From: Perilla frutescens
Taxonomy: Eukaryota > Streptophyta > Magnoliopsida > Lamiales > Lamiaceae
Assembly (NCBI GenBank): GCA_026008535.1
Contig: BRKX01000012.1
Location: 27,681,848 to 27,745,847 of the forward strand
Direction: 5' to 3'
Length of the DNA stretch: 64,000 bases
How positions within the stretch are numbered: position 1 is the first letter of the stretch; the number at the start of each line of letters is the position of its first letter. This document shows positions 26,263 through 38,206 of the stretch, one piece after another. Below the pieces are notes generated by a model. The model was not told where the DNA came from and ran no database searches. It saw nothing but the letters and a program-made list of their open reading frames with translations. The translations under genes and the position numbers were made by a program.

Positions 26263-26437
26263 CATTTTGCACGAATACATTTCAGGAATGGTTTCATTAC
26301 ACCGGTCTATGTTTCTACAAAGCTTCAACTTGCAGATATATTATTATATTTACAAAATCCCTTGCAGGGCCTCAATTCCAGCTCTTGTTGTCCAGAATAT
26401 CACTTGGTGATCTCCACCGAGCTTAGTCTACGGGGGA

Positions 26438-26766
26438 TGTTGAATTTGCTCAGCAAAAAGAAGAAGCCACGCAGAGAAGCCCGCTGATGAAACCATGCAA
26501 CCATGTAGAGTGACTGTCAAGCCAAAGTTGTTGAGTGAGATGTCCACATGTCGAGCTATCTGCATGAGAGTTAGCATGGACCACAATCAACATGCATGAT
26601 CACCGTTAGATCATAGTAAACACGGATCCAGCTCCATGGTCGTAGATCTCTTAGCTTAGTTAGCACGTATCTCATCTTGTATAAATAATGAGAAAATCAT
26701 TTCTCTTAAAGTGATTTTGAATCTTAATGAATGAATCACATTTTACAGAACTTTATCTTTTCTTCA
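26438..26766 (+). repeat. 3' LTR of the copia element
   Basis: A 329-bp direct copy of 21402-21737. A short purine run (GGGGGA at 26432-26437) directly upstream is the remnant of the polypurine tract. Confidence 0.93.
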
Positions 26767-26771
26767 ATATT

Positions 26772-29447
26772 GTCAAAAAATAACTATATTTCATTAGTCT
26801 CCATAATTGTAGTCTTTTATTATTCTTCTTTCACTTGTACCAAAATTATAACTCACTTTTCTTAATGGAGATGCATTAAATTTTCATATTCTTATCATAT
26901 TCCCTATTTATTGTTCTTTAAAATTAACAATCCTTCTATTTGAATGCATAAATAAAAGTACAGTAGAAAATTTGTATATATGTAATTTTAATTTTTTTTT
27001 AATAACATTATATAGATTTGCTTAATATGTGTGAAAAATGGAACGGTGCTAAACTTGTGGAACAGAGGAAGTGTACAAATAATTAGTGCAACAGTTAAAT
27101 GTAAGTTCAAGCGAACTATTTTCCAAATCCGGAAAGTTGAAATGGTAATGTTTCTGAACAAAAAAACAGCATAATTCTAACTTGAGTATTCATGAAGTGA
27201 AACTATACCTACCAAATCTCGAGAGATTAGACAAAAATTCACGTGCCTTAATTGTAACGCACATCTATATCTGGATTCTGCGTTGGCGATTTTTAATTTT
27301 AATCTTCTTAAAATTTGACTAGTTGAATTGACAAATTAATATTTTAGAATTTGGGAGTTGGAACTATAGCTAGGATGCGCAGTTAATTAATTAGGGATTA
27401 TCTAAGATTAAATTTGAATTGCTGGCCAAAGATATTTGTTTCCGCAGTACATCTACATAATACTACTATATAATTTATAAACGACATTTTGTAACGAGGC
27501 ACTCTCATGTGCACCAGTTGTATGCCCATGCAGCCCCATCAGATTAGTCCAGGCCTAATAAGGCCCAACGGCCTAAAAAAAATTCTCAATTCTGGCGTGT
27601 GGACCTCACGCACGTGGGCACTCGGCGCGTGGGCGCGTGGGGTACACGTGCCTGAATTATTATTATTTTTATTATTATTATTTTTTCGATTTATTTTTAT
27701 TTTTATTTCTGATTTTTTTTTTCAATTTTTCTGTTTCTTCTCCCAAATTATATACCCTAAAATACAATTAGTGAACCCTAAAAATTTAAATAAATTAATT
27801 TAATTTTTAAAATAAATATAATTTATATCCTAAAATTGATTTAATGGACCCTAAAATTAAAGCGAATGATTTTTTTTTATTCGGCGACTCGCGCAATGCA
27901 CTCGCCTGACGCTAATGTGTGGGCTCGTGCATCGCGCTCGACAATTAATTTAATTTTTTGAAACAAATATAAATGTTAATTGAAAAAAAAAACATAATTT
28001 TGAAATAAATATATACACTAAATGAAATTAGTGAACCCTAAAATGAAAGTGAACAAATTTAATATTTTTTTGAAATAAATATAACCCTTAATTGAGATTA
28101 ATAAAACTAAAAAAAAAATGAACCCTAAAAAACACAACAAAAACCCCTAAAAAATACTAAAAAAATCCTAAAAAATTAAGAATTCTAAAAAAATCTAACA
28201 CCCCCCTCCCTCAAACTCTAAACATTAATTGGAATGGAAAAAATCAGAATTTAAAATACATAAACTCATATAAGATAAGTAGCATAGCAGCTAATTTTTA
28301 ATGATGCAAGTGATACGTATTACATTATTAATAAGGTGTTTAGTATTTTTTCTTTACATTTTTAATTTTATCATTATACAGCACAGTAAATATAAAAATT
28401 CAATTTGAGCATGTAAAAAAGAAAAAGGTTGTTAATTGCGGAGTCGCGCATGGCCTCATAATCAAACACCGTCTAGATTTCTTTTGTTTAATTTGATTCT
28501 CTTTTCATAATCAAACACCGTCCAACTCTTTTAGTTTTATTCCAAAACTCCTTAATTAAGGAGCGTTGAAAATCTATTATAAATTTATAATATTTTCGAA
28601 AATGTGTTTTCGAATGCCCCAATGTGCACCTCTGAACTCTCAATTTATTTAGGGAAGAGGGACGTAGGCCAAAGCTACCTCAGGATATATGGTTCCTTCC
28701 TTTTCTTTTTCCTTTTTTCTTTTTTTTTTGTTTAATAATAGTATTTAAATAATTAATTATTTTTAAATAAATTTATCTAGTGATGTATAAAGTAAAAAAT
28801 AGTAGTGTATTTAATTAAAAACACTCTCGTTAATAATTAAAAGACTCGAGTGATGAATAATGTCATGAGTTTCCAACGTAATTTCATGAGTCCACAAAAA
28901 CCCACTAAGATAATATTACAAACATTCCACTGGTTCTTTTATTTCATATTTAATTACTTATGCTTATAAAATTTTATCTATTTAGGACCTGAAAAATAGA
29001 TTATTTATTAATCCAAAACGTGGAAGGTATAAATTATCAATCCAAAACTTCACACATCATATATTTCTATTCTCTTTTAATTTTTAATTATTTATATAAG
29101 TTAGGTATCGATAATTTTTTCTTTCAATTCATGAATTAATAGATATGTAAATTACACTTTGATATCTATATTTTATATATTTTTTTCAAAAGTAACAAAA
29201 CAATTATGAATAAAGCATTTTTCACGTTCTAAATAACACATAAGAAGATGACATTTTTTAAAAAATGATCCATATTTTGGATACTTATTTAAAAATAACT
29301 CACTTTCAAACATTAATATAGATAACACATTTTCATGTCCATAGGATTTCCGTCAAGTAAACGCGCCCTCATCTGATATATAGAGCAAGCAATATAATAG
29401 GCTTGCTATTAATTAGTGCGATGATATTAATTGAGAGAGAATTTTAA
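26772..29447. other. Gene-free DNA between copia element and LINE
   Basis: AT-rich DNA with two GC-rich islands, about 27590-27650 (CACGTG-rich) and about 27881-27961. The second belongs to a dispersed repeat listed separately. CATAATCAAACACCGTC occurs twice near 28456 and 28507. An open frame at 27507-27803 crosses the island but is not convincing. Confidence 0.5.
27881..27961. repeat. Dispersed GC-rich repeat, copy 1
   Basis: The unit reads GACTCGCGCAATGCACTCG, then GCTAATGTGTGGGCTCGTGC, then CGCTC, ending in an ATTAATTT-type tail. It matches two further copies at 38989-39080 and 39139-39210. The same kind of AT-rich DNA with 'ACCCTAAAAT' motifs surrounds all copies, so they belong to one larger repeat family. 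Confidence 0.7.
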
Positions 29448-29456
29448 AGAGAAATT

Positions 29457-31950
29457 AATATTAATTCAGGATAATATCATGTTGGCTTTTGAAGCCATTC
29501 ATTCTATGAAGCGGAAAATAAAAGAAAGTGTGGGTGATGTTGTTTTGAAGATTGATATTAGTAAAGCTTATGATCGTGTGGATTGGGATTTTTTGGAAGC
29601 TATGCTGCATCATTTAGGTTTATGTGATGTTTGGGTGAATTGGATTATGTTGTGCATTCGTTCAGTAGATTATACAGTTTGCTTGAATGACGAGCTGGTG
29701 GGTCCGATTCGTCCTCAAAGGGGGTTGAAGCAAGGAGATCCTCTTTCTCCTTATCTTTTCATCCTATGTGCCCAGGGTTTGTTAGCTCTTATTCGATATT
29801 ATAATAGGAGGGGTCTTCTGCATTGGATTAAGGTGGCTCAACGTGCTCCTTCTATTTCACATTTGCTTTTTGCAGATGATTGTATGTTATTTTTTCGAGC
29901 TTCACGTGTTGAATGTGGTGCATTGAAGGAAGTTTTAAATATCTATGAGGCTGCTTCGGGACAGGCCATTAATTATCATAAATTTGGTATTTTTTTTGCA
30001 GGAATGTGTCTGCAGTTCTCATGGATGAACTTCGGTCAATTCTCAGAGTTTCCCAAGAGTGAAATACGGGACGCTACCATGGTTTGCCTTCTTTGATTGG
30101 GAGGAATACAAGGGCAATTTTTGGTTATCTTCGGGAACGAATATGGCGGAAGCTGCAGGGTTGGAAAGGAAAGCCTCTCTCGAAGGCTGGAAAAGAAGTT
30201 CTTATTAAATCTACAGCTCAAGTTGTCCCTTCTTTCTGTATGAGCTCTTTTCTTATCCCGGTATCTCTTGCTGAAGAGTTGGAAAGAATGTTAAATTTCT
30301 TCTAGTGGGGTAGCAAAAAGGATGGTTCACGAAGTATTAATTGGATGAAGTGGGAGCGACTATGTGTATCTAAGGGGGAGGGTGGTCTTGGCTTTCGCAG
30401 TTTTCAACTTTTTAATCTTTCTATGTTGGGAAAGATTGGTTGGCGATTTATTGCTGACCCGGATGCTCTGATTTGTAAGGTGTTAAAAGCTAAATATTTC
30501 TCTCGGGAAGATTTTTTAAATGCCAATGTTGGGCAGGTGCCAAGTTTCATTTGACGGAGCATCTGGTCTTCTCAGAATTTACTTAGAAGGGGTTTGAGGT
30601 GGAAAATTGGTGATGGCAAAGTATTAATGTGTGGGGTGATGCTTGGATACGTTCTGATTCTAGTTTCTTTGTAAAGTCTATCCCTCATGTTTTGCCATTG
30701 GATTTGAAGGTTAGCGATCTTTTCATTCCTGGTTCTTTTCAGTGGGGTGTCGAGTTATTATTTGAATTCTTTGATCAAGAGGATGTTATGAATATCTTGT
30801 CTATCCCATTGTGCCTTGGTGCCAGAAGTGATTGTTTAATTTGGTATTATTCAAAAGAGGGTTGTTATTCAGTGAAATCGGCTTATTGTCTCGCTAGATC
30901 AATTACTATTTCACCGTCTTTTGCTGTGGAAGGTAATTAGAAGTACCTCTGGAGTCTTAATATTCCCCCTAAGGTGAAATATTTACTTTGACGTGCGTTG
31001 CGTGATTGTTTGCCCACACCTTCCAATCTTATTCATAAAAGAGTTCAAGTGAACGGAACTTGCGGGCTTTGTGATTCTAATCTTGAGAACAATTTCCATA
31101 TTTTTTTGCTTTGTGAGGTAGCAAGCAGTTTTTGGGAGCTGGTGGGGTTGAAGGGGTTGTTGTTGAGTTGTATTGATCAATTTGATAGTTTTCCAGTATT
31201 CTTTTTTGGAGTCATGGAAAAACTACAACATGAAGTTATCTCAGTTCTAGCCATGACCACTTGGCAACTTTGGAAGGAACGAAATCTTAGGATTTAGGAG
31301 GGAAAAGCGAGGCCTAAAGGTGTTATTGTTGCAAGTGGTTGGGATTGTTTGATGGAATGGCGCTCAGCTAGGGCCTCTAGGGGTAATGTTGGTGGTGGTA
31401 ATGGTTCAATTGCTCGTTACGGGAGCTGGCACAATCCGCCGTGTAATTTTTATAAAGTTAATGTTGATGTTGGTTTCTTTACGGATACCAATGAGACTAG
31501 TTGTGGGGCAGTAATTTGTGATAATGAGGGTGGTTTTGTTGTGGCTAGGACTAACCGTTTTATGGGATGTCTGCGGGTTAATGGGGGTGAAGCACTGGGT
31601 TTGCATGAGGCTCTTTTGTGGATTAAGTCTCTCGATATCCAATGTGTTATTTTTGAAGTTGATTCCAAGGTGGTGTTTGAGGCTGTAAAATCTTCCACGA
31701 CGACCATCTCTGAATTTAGTTCAATTATTTCTAATTGTCGGGAATTTTTTACGGATTCAAATAACTTTTCTCTTAGTTTGGTTCGTCGAAGTGCTAATTG
31801 TGTGGCACATGATTTAGTTAGGACTGCTCGTGATTTTTTAAGCCCTTATTCTTGGGTTGAGCCTCCATCTTTTGTGGTAGGCCTTCTCGATAATTCATGT
31901 TCTTGTGCTTCTTAACAAAAATATGAGTTTTGGTTATAAAAAAAAAACAG
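29457..31950 (+). mobile_element. LINE (L1-type non-LTR retrotransposon), 5'-truncated and broken
   Basis: Endonuclease is missing; the copy begins inside reverse transcriptase. In order: RT (KIDISKAYDRVDWDFL, RGLKQGDPLSPYLF, FADD at 29869-29880), the thumb/linker region, a zinc-finger RVT-like segment (about 30990-31135) and a plant LINE-type RNase H (about 31440-31900). A short A-tract follows at about 31938-31947. AGAGAAATT occurs at 29448-29456 and at 31951-31959 and fits a 9-bp target duplication. Breaks: a frameshift near 30000, in-frame TAG near 30303, a stop near 30552 and others. 5' truncation plus an A-tail is normal for LINE insertion. Confidence 0.9.
31349..31915 (+). pseudogene. 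LINE RNase H domain, still open
   Basis: A 188-codon open frame with the RVT_3 RNase H fold seen in plant LINEs: NVDVGFF (acidic start), GGEALGLHEALLWI and VIFEVDSKVVFEAV, ending with VRRSANCVAHDLVR. It is the only module of this LINE that is unbroken. It probably reflects chance survival and not selection. Confidence 0.8.
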
Positions 31951-31959
31951 AGAGAAATT

Positions 31960-32312
31960 GAGTTAGAATTTAACCTAAGATATTTATTATATTATAACTA
32001 GTAGCACGAATGAATATGATGTATGTTGCAATTGGAGAGGAGTTGTTATCAAAATCGCAATCTTTTAATTAATTAAGAGCCGTCTTAGACTTAAGAGTTG
32101 AAAAATTGAAATGATGAGTTTGGATGACTAAAATATGATGTGAGAGAGAGTGATATATCTATATATATTCTATATAGTAGTGTCACTTCTCAATGTGAAA
32201 ATCCACTTTATGTAGTTAGTGGCAAAAACAAGTCATCTTTATCCTTTTTGCCTAACTATTACTTAATGCCTTTTCAATTTCATCAATCTTTATATAACAA
32301 TATACTATATAA

Positions 32313-32354
<42 letters not shown>

Positions 32355-33190
32355 GTCGTGTGGAATCTCCAACAATGGAAATTGAGAGGCTTACATTTTA
32401 CTTTACCAAAAAGATATGTGGATTACAAATTGGTTTTTATTTTATTTTTTTGCGATCGATGACGATATTATTTTCCTCTTTCTCTCTCTCTGAGTGGAAA
32501 CAAAATTTGTGGTGATACCAATAAGTTCGATTTGAATCTTATCAAGCCTAAAAGTTTATATATGTTTTTTAATTGTAGTAATTTCTTTTTAATGTATTAA
32601 ATTTGATCAAGAATGAAATCCCTGTTTAGCTGAACTTATAGTGACTGTATGAACTATATATAAAATATTACATTTTATATATTTGGAAAAACTCAAACAC
32701 TATGTGTGAGGGTAGCATCGAACTTACCAAACTCGTACACCCCATGGAAATCATCGAAAAGTTGTAGTGAATTTAATTGACCGTACGTTGAGCCCAAAAA
32801 CGTTACCGCTGGAACATTTTTGTAAGCCATCCTCATCGAGGTCACAATTTATTTATATATATTAAAGCACATAATTGCAGACTCTCCATTCCATAATTAT
32901 TAAATACCATCATCAAAATAAATGGAGCAAGGATTGCAACTGATTGATCAAACTACATTAGGCGTCATCTAAAAGGGGTGTGCATACAAAACCATTCAGC
33001 ATAATTACAAGTTTATTGAAAATTCAATTCTATCTTACAATGAAGTTCCCTTATGATAAGATAATACAAGAACTGTGTTGATGTTCTTGAAAAATTTATA
33101 CAAGTAGCAATACAATATTATGAAGAATATACTAGTAAGATGATATAGATCACAGTTCCATGTTGTGGTAGAACAACTTCATGTAATCAA
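31960..33190. other. Gene-free DNA with a (TTA)n tract
   Basis: AT-rich spacer between the LINE and the 3' end of the GGGKRC-repeat gene. (TTA)n is at about 32315-32354 and a short CT run near 32478. The stretch from about 32900 to 33190 is probably the 3' UTR of the minus-strand gene. Confidence 0.5.
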
Positions 33191-35092
33191 TCAAATCCCA
33201 CTTATTGCATTACCCAGATTTCCTCCAAGCAAGGAAAGTAGTCCACCACCATGAACTCTGCCCTCCGGCCCAACCAAATCCAAGCTCTTCCCGGTAACGT
33301 CAACCCCGGTGCTCCTCTCGACGTGCTTCTCGGAGTCCGGTGGTTTCGAGCAAAATGATGAGGCCTTCATCGACAAAGGAACCAATACCTGAGGAGGGAT
33401 CAGCTGCCTTCGTTTGGCTGGCTTCTCGAGTGAGTCAAGTGAGTCAGAGATCACGCTCACACCGGATGATGAACAGGTGTTGTCGAAGCTGCTCCTACCA
33501 GTAGAGGCTGCAGCGACTAATCCATGGAAGAGCCCTGGCCCGAGCATTCCTCCTCTGTTCATCTCTCGCCCGTGAAGCAAGCTGGCGTGTGCAGCGCACA
33601 GTCCGCTCCTCCCCCTTGCGAATTTCTCGCATTTCCCCTCACCCCAACTGCAGCGCTTCCCACCACCATGGGCCTTGCAGAAATCAGTGCTGCCCTGAGC
33701 ACTCTTGCCACAGTTTTCAAACTTACAGCGCTTCCCACCACCGTGTTTGACACAACAATCTGTCCTGCCACGAGCACTCTTGGTGCAGTCGGGAACAGCA
33801 CATCGCTTCCCTCCACCATGTGCAACACAGAAGTTTGTCCCCCCGTGCACACTTTTTGGACATATTCCACCACCATCAAACAAGCAGCGTTTTCCACCAC
33901 CGTGCCCTTTGCAGAGAGGTGTGTTACCCTCGGCACCTTTAGTGCAGCCTGCAAATATGCATCGCTTTCCTCCACCGTGTGCTTTGCAGAACATGGTACT
34001 CCCCTGAGCACCCTTGCTACAGTTGAGGAAATGACAACGGCGTCCTCCACCGTGAGAGATGCACAGACCAACCTTCCCCTCAGCACTACGAGTGCAGCCA
34101 TCAACCTTACACCTCTTTCCCCCACCATGTCTGATGCAAAGACCAGACTTCCCACGTGCGGCTCTGCTGCACCCTTCAGGATGTCCGCAGCGTCTTCCCC
34201 CACCATGTGCTATGCAGTGATCCGTGTTCCCCTCGGCACTTTTAGTGCACCCAAGAAGCTGACACCTTCTCCCTCCACCATGGGCTTTGCAGTAGGCCGT
34301 TCTGCTCTCTGCACCTTTATTGCATCCTGGCTTCTGGCATCTCTGTCCGCCGCCATGGCCAATGCACAGGCCCGTTGCTCCTCGTGCACCTTTTGTACAT
34401 TCGCTAAACTTGCATTTTTTCGTACTACTACCTCCGTGATTTGAGGACACGGCAGCACTTCCAGGCTCAGATATGGCACTCATAGAATAATTAGAAATGG
34501 CTGAAGGTTCAGAACTCAGCTGGGAAGTCTGGCGATGAGATTTAGCACTGAGTTCCAAAGACTTATTTGCTGTCCGTAAAATCTCGGCATTTTCTGCTCT
34601 TGGTGCCAAAATAAGTTGGGTCATGTACCCGCCTGATTTCTTGGCTGATGTAGAGCCCTCATCAACAATAGGAAATGCAAACCTGTTACCATCTGAAGAT
34701 ATTTGATTGGAGTGATGAGTTGCATCAGGAGGGGTGTGGTTGGAAGCTGAAAACTCGAGTATATTTGTAACTGCATCAGGACCGCAGCACAGCCCTAGCT
34801 TCAACATTAAATCACGTTGAGATGAGATGCCATGATTAAGTATGGTTGACATCCCTTTAGATTTGTTACCCCCAGAAGGTGAATACTCATCCGAATGAGC
34901 ACTTGGTGTCGGCCCCAAACCAAGTACCAACTTGCATCCATCATCCGGCGCAGTAACCTGAACACCATTGTTAGTTTGACTGTTCCCGATTGTGACAGCC
35001 TCACGTGTCCCGTACCCAAAGCCATCTAACCGTAAAGTGGTATCTCCAACATTACCACTCTTTCGAAGGTTACCACGGAGAGAGGAATACAT
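33191..35092 (-). CDS. Eleven-repeat Cys/His 'GGGKRC' protein (annotated elsewhere as WRKY19-like or loricrin-like)
   Basis: A single-exon frame of 633 aa starting at ATG 35092. The N-terminal 220 residues are Ser-rich with LRLDGFGYG and two LGLGPTPSAH/LKLGLCCGP-type blocks. Residues about 225-505 hold eleven tandem repeats of about 25 aa, each CX4-7C, X9-10, CX2H followed by GGG(K/R/Q)RC, a regular Cys3His pattern likely to bind zinc. The last repeat ends in AAHASLL instead of HGGGK. The C-terminal part is Ser-rich and ends GGGLLSLLGGNLGNAISGI. No WRKYGQK domain is present, so the common 'WRKY19-like' name comes only from the repeat. From memory, Arabidopsis At1g64140, At5g09670 and At5g64550 are of this type; their function is poorly known. 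A nuclear role is inference. Confidence 0.88.
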   Translation of the reverse strand: MYSSLRGNLRKSGNVGDTTLRLDGFGYGTREAVTIGNSQTNNGVQVTAPDDGCKLVLGLGPTPSAHSDEYSPSGGNKSKGMSTILNHGISSQRDLMLKLGLCCGPDAVTNILEFSASNHTPPDATHHSNQISSDGNRFAFPIVDEGSTSAKKSGGYMTQLILAPRAENAEILRTANKSLELSAKSHRQTSQLSSEPSAISNYSMSAISEPGSAAVSSNHGGSSTKKCKFSECTKGARGATGLCIGHGGGQRCQKPGCNKGAESRTAYCKAHGGGRRCQLLGCTKSAEGNTDHCIAHGGGRRCGHPEGCSRAARGKSGLCIRHGGGKRCKVDGCTRSAEGKVGLCISHGGGRRCHFLNCSKGAQGSTMFCKAHGGGKRCIFAGCTKGAEGNTPLCKGHGGGKRCLFDGGGICPKSVHGGTNFCVAHGGGKRCAVPDCTKSARGRTDCCVKHGGGKRCKFENCGKSAQGSTDFCKAHGGGKRCSWGEGKCEKFARGRSGLCAAHASLLHGREMNRGGMLGPGLFHGLVAAASTGRSSFDNTCSSSGVSVISDSLDSLEKPAKRRQLIPPQVLVPLSMKASSFCSKPPDSEKHVERSTGVDVTGKSLDLVGPEGRVHGGGLLSLLGGNLGNAISGI

Positions 35093-36957
35093 TTTTTCTA
35101 GCTCCCACCTATCAAATTCCTATACTAATTTCTTTTAAGAGATGAATGGCCACCACTAAAAGAATGCTATTGAATTAACATGAATATCCATACACTAAAA
35201 TGAAGAAAACAGGAGAAATAAACCCAAACAAACTACTTCCACCACTTACAAAACCTGATGTATCTGATCTATCCATTACGTCACTGCCTTGGAGAAGAAC
35301 TGTGCTTATGATGAGAACTACTAGGTAAGAAACTATGGTATATTCTATTTACTGAACATTGATTTTCAGCCTAAAATAAAGGGTCCTTAAACATTCAGGA
35401 ACCTGGCAGAAAATAAGAAATAATTTAGTTTCATAGAAAAATCAAGCTTTCAGAAGCACCACAAGGAGCTCTAAATAATGCCACAGAATCACAAGTTTCA
35501 GAGTATGAAGCACGAAAGTTAAGAGGTAAAACGTATCAACAGATCGATCATAGGATAACCAAAACACATCACTAAGCATCAAAGATATTTGCACAAATAA
35601 GCAAACACTGCATTGAGATGACCAATATCAAAATTATGAGAGTCAAACAGGTTCGGGCAATCTAAACCTATGGATGCATAGAAGAAAAAAAATTCCAAGG
35701 CTCAACACAAGAGATATTAGCTTTTCAACATTATTTCTTTAAGTAGATTGATCTGGTGTAATGGATTACAGGGGTGGACACAAAAAATTGTGAAATGCTT
35801 ATTTTTATTCAGCACCAGATAAAGAAAACGTGAGGTGGGTTGAATTATTTGCTGGAAAACACTCTCAAACTCATGAAGGATGATGGGGGCAGGCAGGGGG
35901 AGAGATACCTTTAAGCCGCAAACAAATAAGGAGATGTAAGTTTCCTACCTGGTGGAAGCTGTAAATTAACAAATGTTTGAGTTTGCCATAAAGCAAGAAT
36001 TCATTTCTTTTTTGTTTATCTTCGTTCTAATCTTCCATGAAAAATATAATGTAAACATTTTCACACTCTAGGATCCTAAAGGGAGGGATTTGATAATATG
36101 TAAGGAAACAAGGTATGAACTATGAAGAGTTGCCAACAGATACTCTCAAGTTCTCTATATTTCTTCTTTGTGAACCTGATGCAGAAATCCTAAGACTCAA
36201 GAAGCAGAGGAATAATAGGATGTGGATTTCCACTCAAAACTTAAAATAAAAGAAACTCAAAAGAAGAGAAATCAACACGACTGATTCGGAGATAGAATTT
36301 CAAATATTTATAGTGCAACTACTACAAAATTGAAATTTAGATTCAGCCCATTCATATTCTATTAAGCTTTTTCCATAACTTCATTTGATGACAGTGAATG
36401 AGCACTTATATGACAAACCTCACAACTAGTACCCTGAGATCATAACATGTTCGCTTTCATGGAATTCCTCTGATCTATTTTTTATTCACTTGACCATAAT
36501 TGAGTGTGAGTTCATCAATTTCCCAAGATTCTGTTGTCTTAAATACTTCCTTATAAGCTCACAAAAATTTCCTATTTCTAATCAGTACACAGCTACGAAA
36601 TAACTTCTGCAAAGTTGAATTATCTCAATATAGAGCTAATGTTTTAGATAACTATATGTTTATGTCAAGTAATTAAAAAAATATATATTTTTTTTATCAG
36701 CCCAAATTTAATCCTAAACAAATTAAGCTCGACTGTGTTTTACTACTCCAAGTTCAACAAGAAATTCACCAGCGAGATTTGAGATCTAGAGATTTATCAG
36801 ATTAAACACAATGAATAGCAAAAGAGTCAACCCCTTCTCTGAAGTTCTTCAAAGCAATATCATACAATTAAAAGGGGAGAAAAGTAAAGGAATTGTAGAT
36901 GCCTTTGTTGCTAGAATATTAGAAATTTTCACAATCCAAAAAAAAAAGGCTTCATTT

Positions 36958-36992
<35 letters not shown>

Positions 36993-37560
36993 CAGAAATA
37001 TAACCAAAAAGGGGAAATCATAAATTCTAAGCAGCTCATTTAAATTCATGAAGACATGCATCTTTCCAACAAAATTCAGTGAACCAAAAAGAAAATGTAA
37101 AATATCCAATAAAACATGTAACAATTCTGGTAATTCCCGAATAAATTCAAAGAAGAAGAAAAGATTTAGACCCACATGCATATCAATGAATAGTATCTAC
37201 ACAAACTATCTGCTGCATCAAAACCTTAGAAAGAGAAAATGGAAAAAAGCATTGCAGTTCAAGAGCTGAAATGGTACAAGCAAAAAGTAAACAGGAAAAG
37301 AAAATTACCCTTTATAGAAAACTTTCCACGAATATAGAAAGCCTCTGAATCCATTGCAGAACAACGTAACTCCCAATTTTACTAATCCATTCTAGAGAGA
37401 GAAGCGAAGCAAAGAAGGTTTGAAGGGAGGGAGAGAAACAAGAGAAGGGGAAGAAGCTGACAGCAACAAGTAGAAATGTAGAATAATCCTACAGAGGGCA
37501 GAAAAATTAGAGAGAGAAGGGGGAGAGAAGTTTAATTATGCCAACTGGAGAGTTAAATAG
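35093..37560 (-). other. Probable 5' UTR with a 2.2-kb intron and promoter of the GGGKRC gene
   Basis: On the minus strand a donor AAAGG|GTAATT ends a candidate leader exon at 37309, and an acceptor TTTGATAG|GTGGG begins the coding exon at 35108. The leader exon is CT-rich on the minus strand (GA-rich as printed, about 37390-37530), typical of plant 5' UTRs. The 35109-37308 interval would then be one intron; it contains (TA)n at 36960-36990 and no coding signal. Inferred only from splice signals and composition. Confidence 0.45.
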
Positions 37561-37938
37561 TGCTAATCTTGATTAGGGCACCTCAAGAGTTCTTAATTAG
37601 TGGAAGTTGATTGACGATAATGCCCCTGATCAACAGCAGCTAAAACAACTGTTTTCTCTCGACGGTTTGAAGCAACGGACCACTAATTTGGACAATGAAT
37701 GCTTTTTGGTGAAAGGGATGGGCCCTGTTATACCAATTTTGCCCTGGGGTGAGATAGTAATTTGGCTGAGCTGATAAGGTTGTTTTCGACTTTCCATGCA
37801 CATGATGCAATAAATTGATGCCCCTGGCTGATGTAAGGAGATTGGGTAAGGGAAAATTAGTGGCGGAGGTGGAGTGTGGTTACCACACAACATGTCACCA
37901 TCGACTTTCGTTTTTTTCTCAAATTTATTCTCAATTAA

Positions 37939-38206
37939 TAATTTTGTTAATCAAATACTTAAACTATTTGAGTAATAATCAAATATAACATGTGATGCAT
38001 TTTTCGGCCACAATAGGAGTCAAAAAATGGCAAAAAAATTAGAATAAAAATATTGTGTTATAAATATGGGTGATTTGGCCATAACACAAAAACCTGAAAG
38101 GAAAAAAAGCATTTCAGCCAAAAATAAGGGGATTTTTGGCGAAAAAAACATCTGATTTTATATTGATTAATTTTTAAATAGTTTAAGTATTTTACTAACT
38201 AAAGTA
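37939..38206. mobile_element. Inverted-repeat MITE
   Basis: About 60 bp at the left end pairs with about 60 bp at the right end. The core AATACTTAAACTATTT is perfect at 37954-37969 and as its complement at 38176-38191. The centre has a second stem-like region with GGCC(A) motifs. Superfamily not assigned; exact ends and target duplication are unclear. Confidence 0.7.

Larger units (their letters stand above)
21402..26766 (+). mobile_element. Ty1/copia LTR retrotransposon, complete in structure but inactive
   Basis: A 5.4-kb element with two TG...CA direct repeats of 336 and 329 bp, a tRNA primer site, and gag, protease, integrase, reverse transcriptase and RNase H in copia order. Flanking pentamers are ATACT (21397-21401) and ATATT (26767-26771), a 4/5 match for a target duplication. 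The coding region is split by many stops and frameshifts. By eye the LTRs differ at about 21 of 329 aligned bases, mostly transitions, plus a 7-bp indel, so this is an old rather than a recent insertion. Confidence 0.95.

Noticed and set aside
21402..26766. Possibility that the copia polyprotein is functional
   Set aside because: Stops and frameshifts occur in gag, integrase, RT and between modules, and an integrase catalytic residue is lost.
33590..34420. Regular DNA repeats that could suggest a CRISPR-like array
   Set aside because: Period is 75 bp with no unique spacers; the repeats are codons of tandem Cys/His units in a eukaryotic gene.
33524..34444. 306-codon open frame antisense to the GGGKRC-repeat gene
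   Set aside because: The 75-bp DNA repeat keeps several frames open by chance. The protein read this way is a Thr/Pro/Ser-rich echo without known motifs, while the minus-strand frame has regular Cys/His spacing. A second minus-strand frame (33559-34206) is rejected for the same reason.
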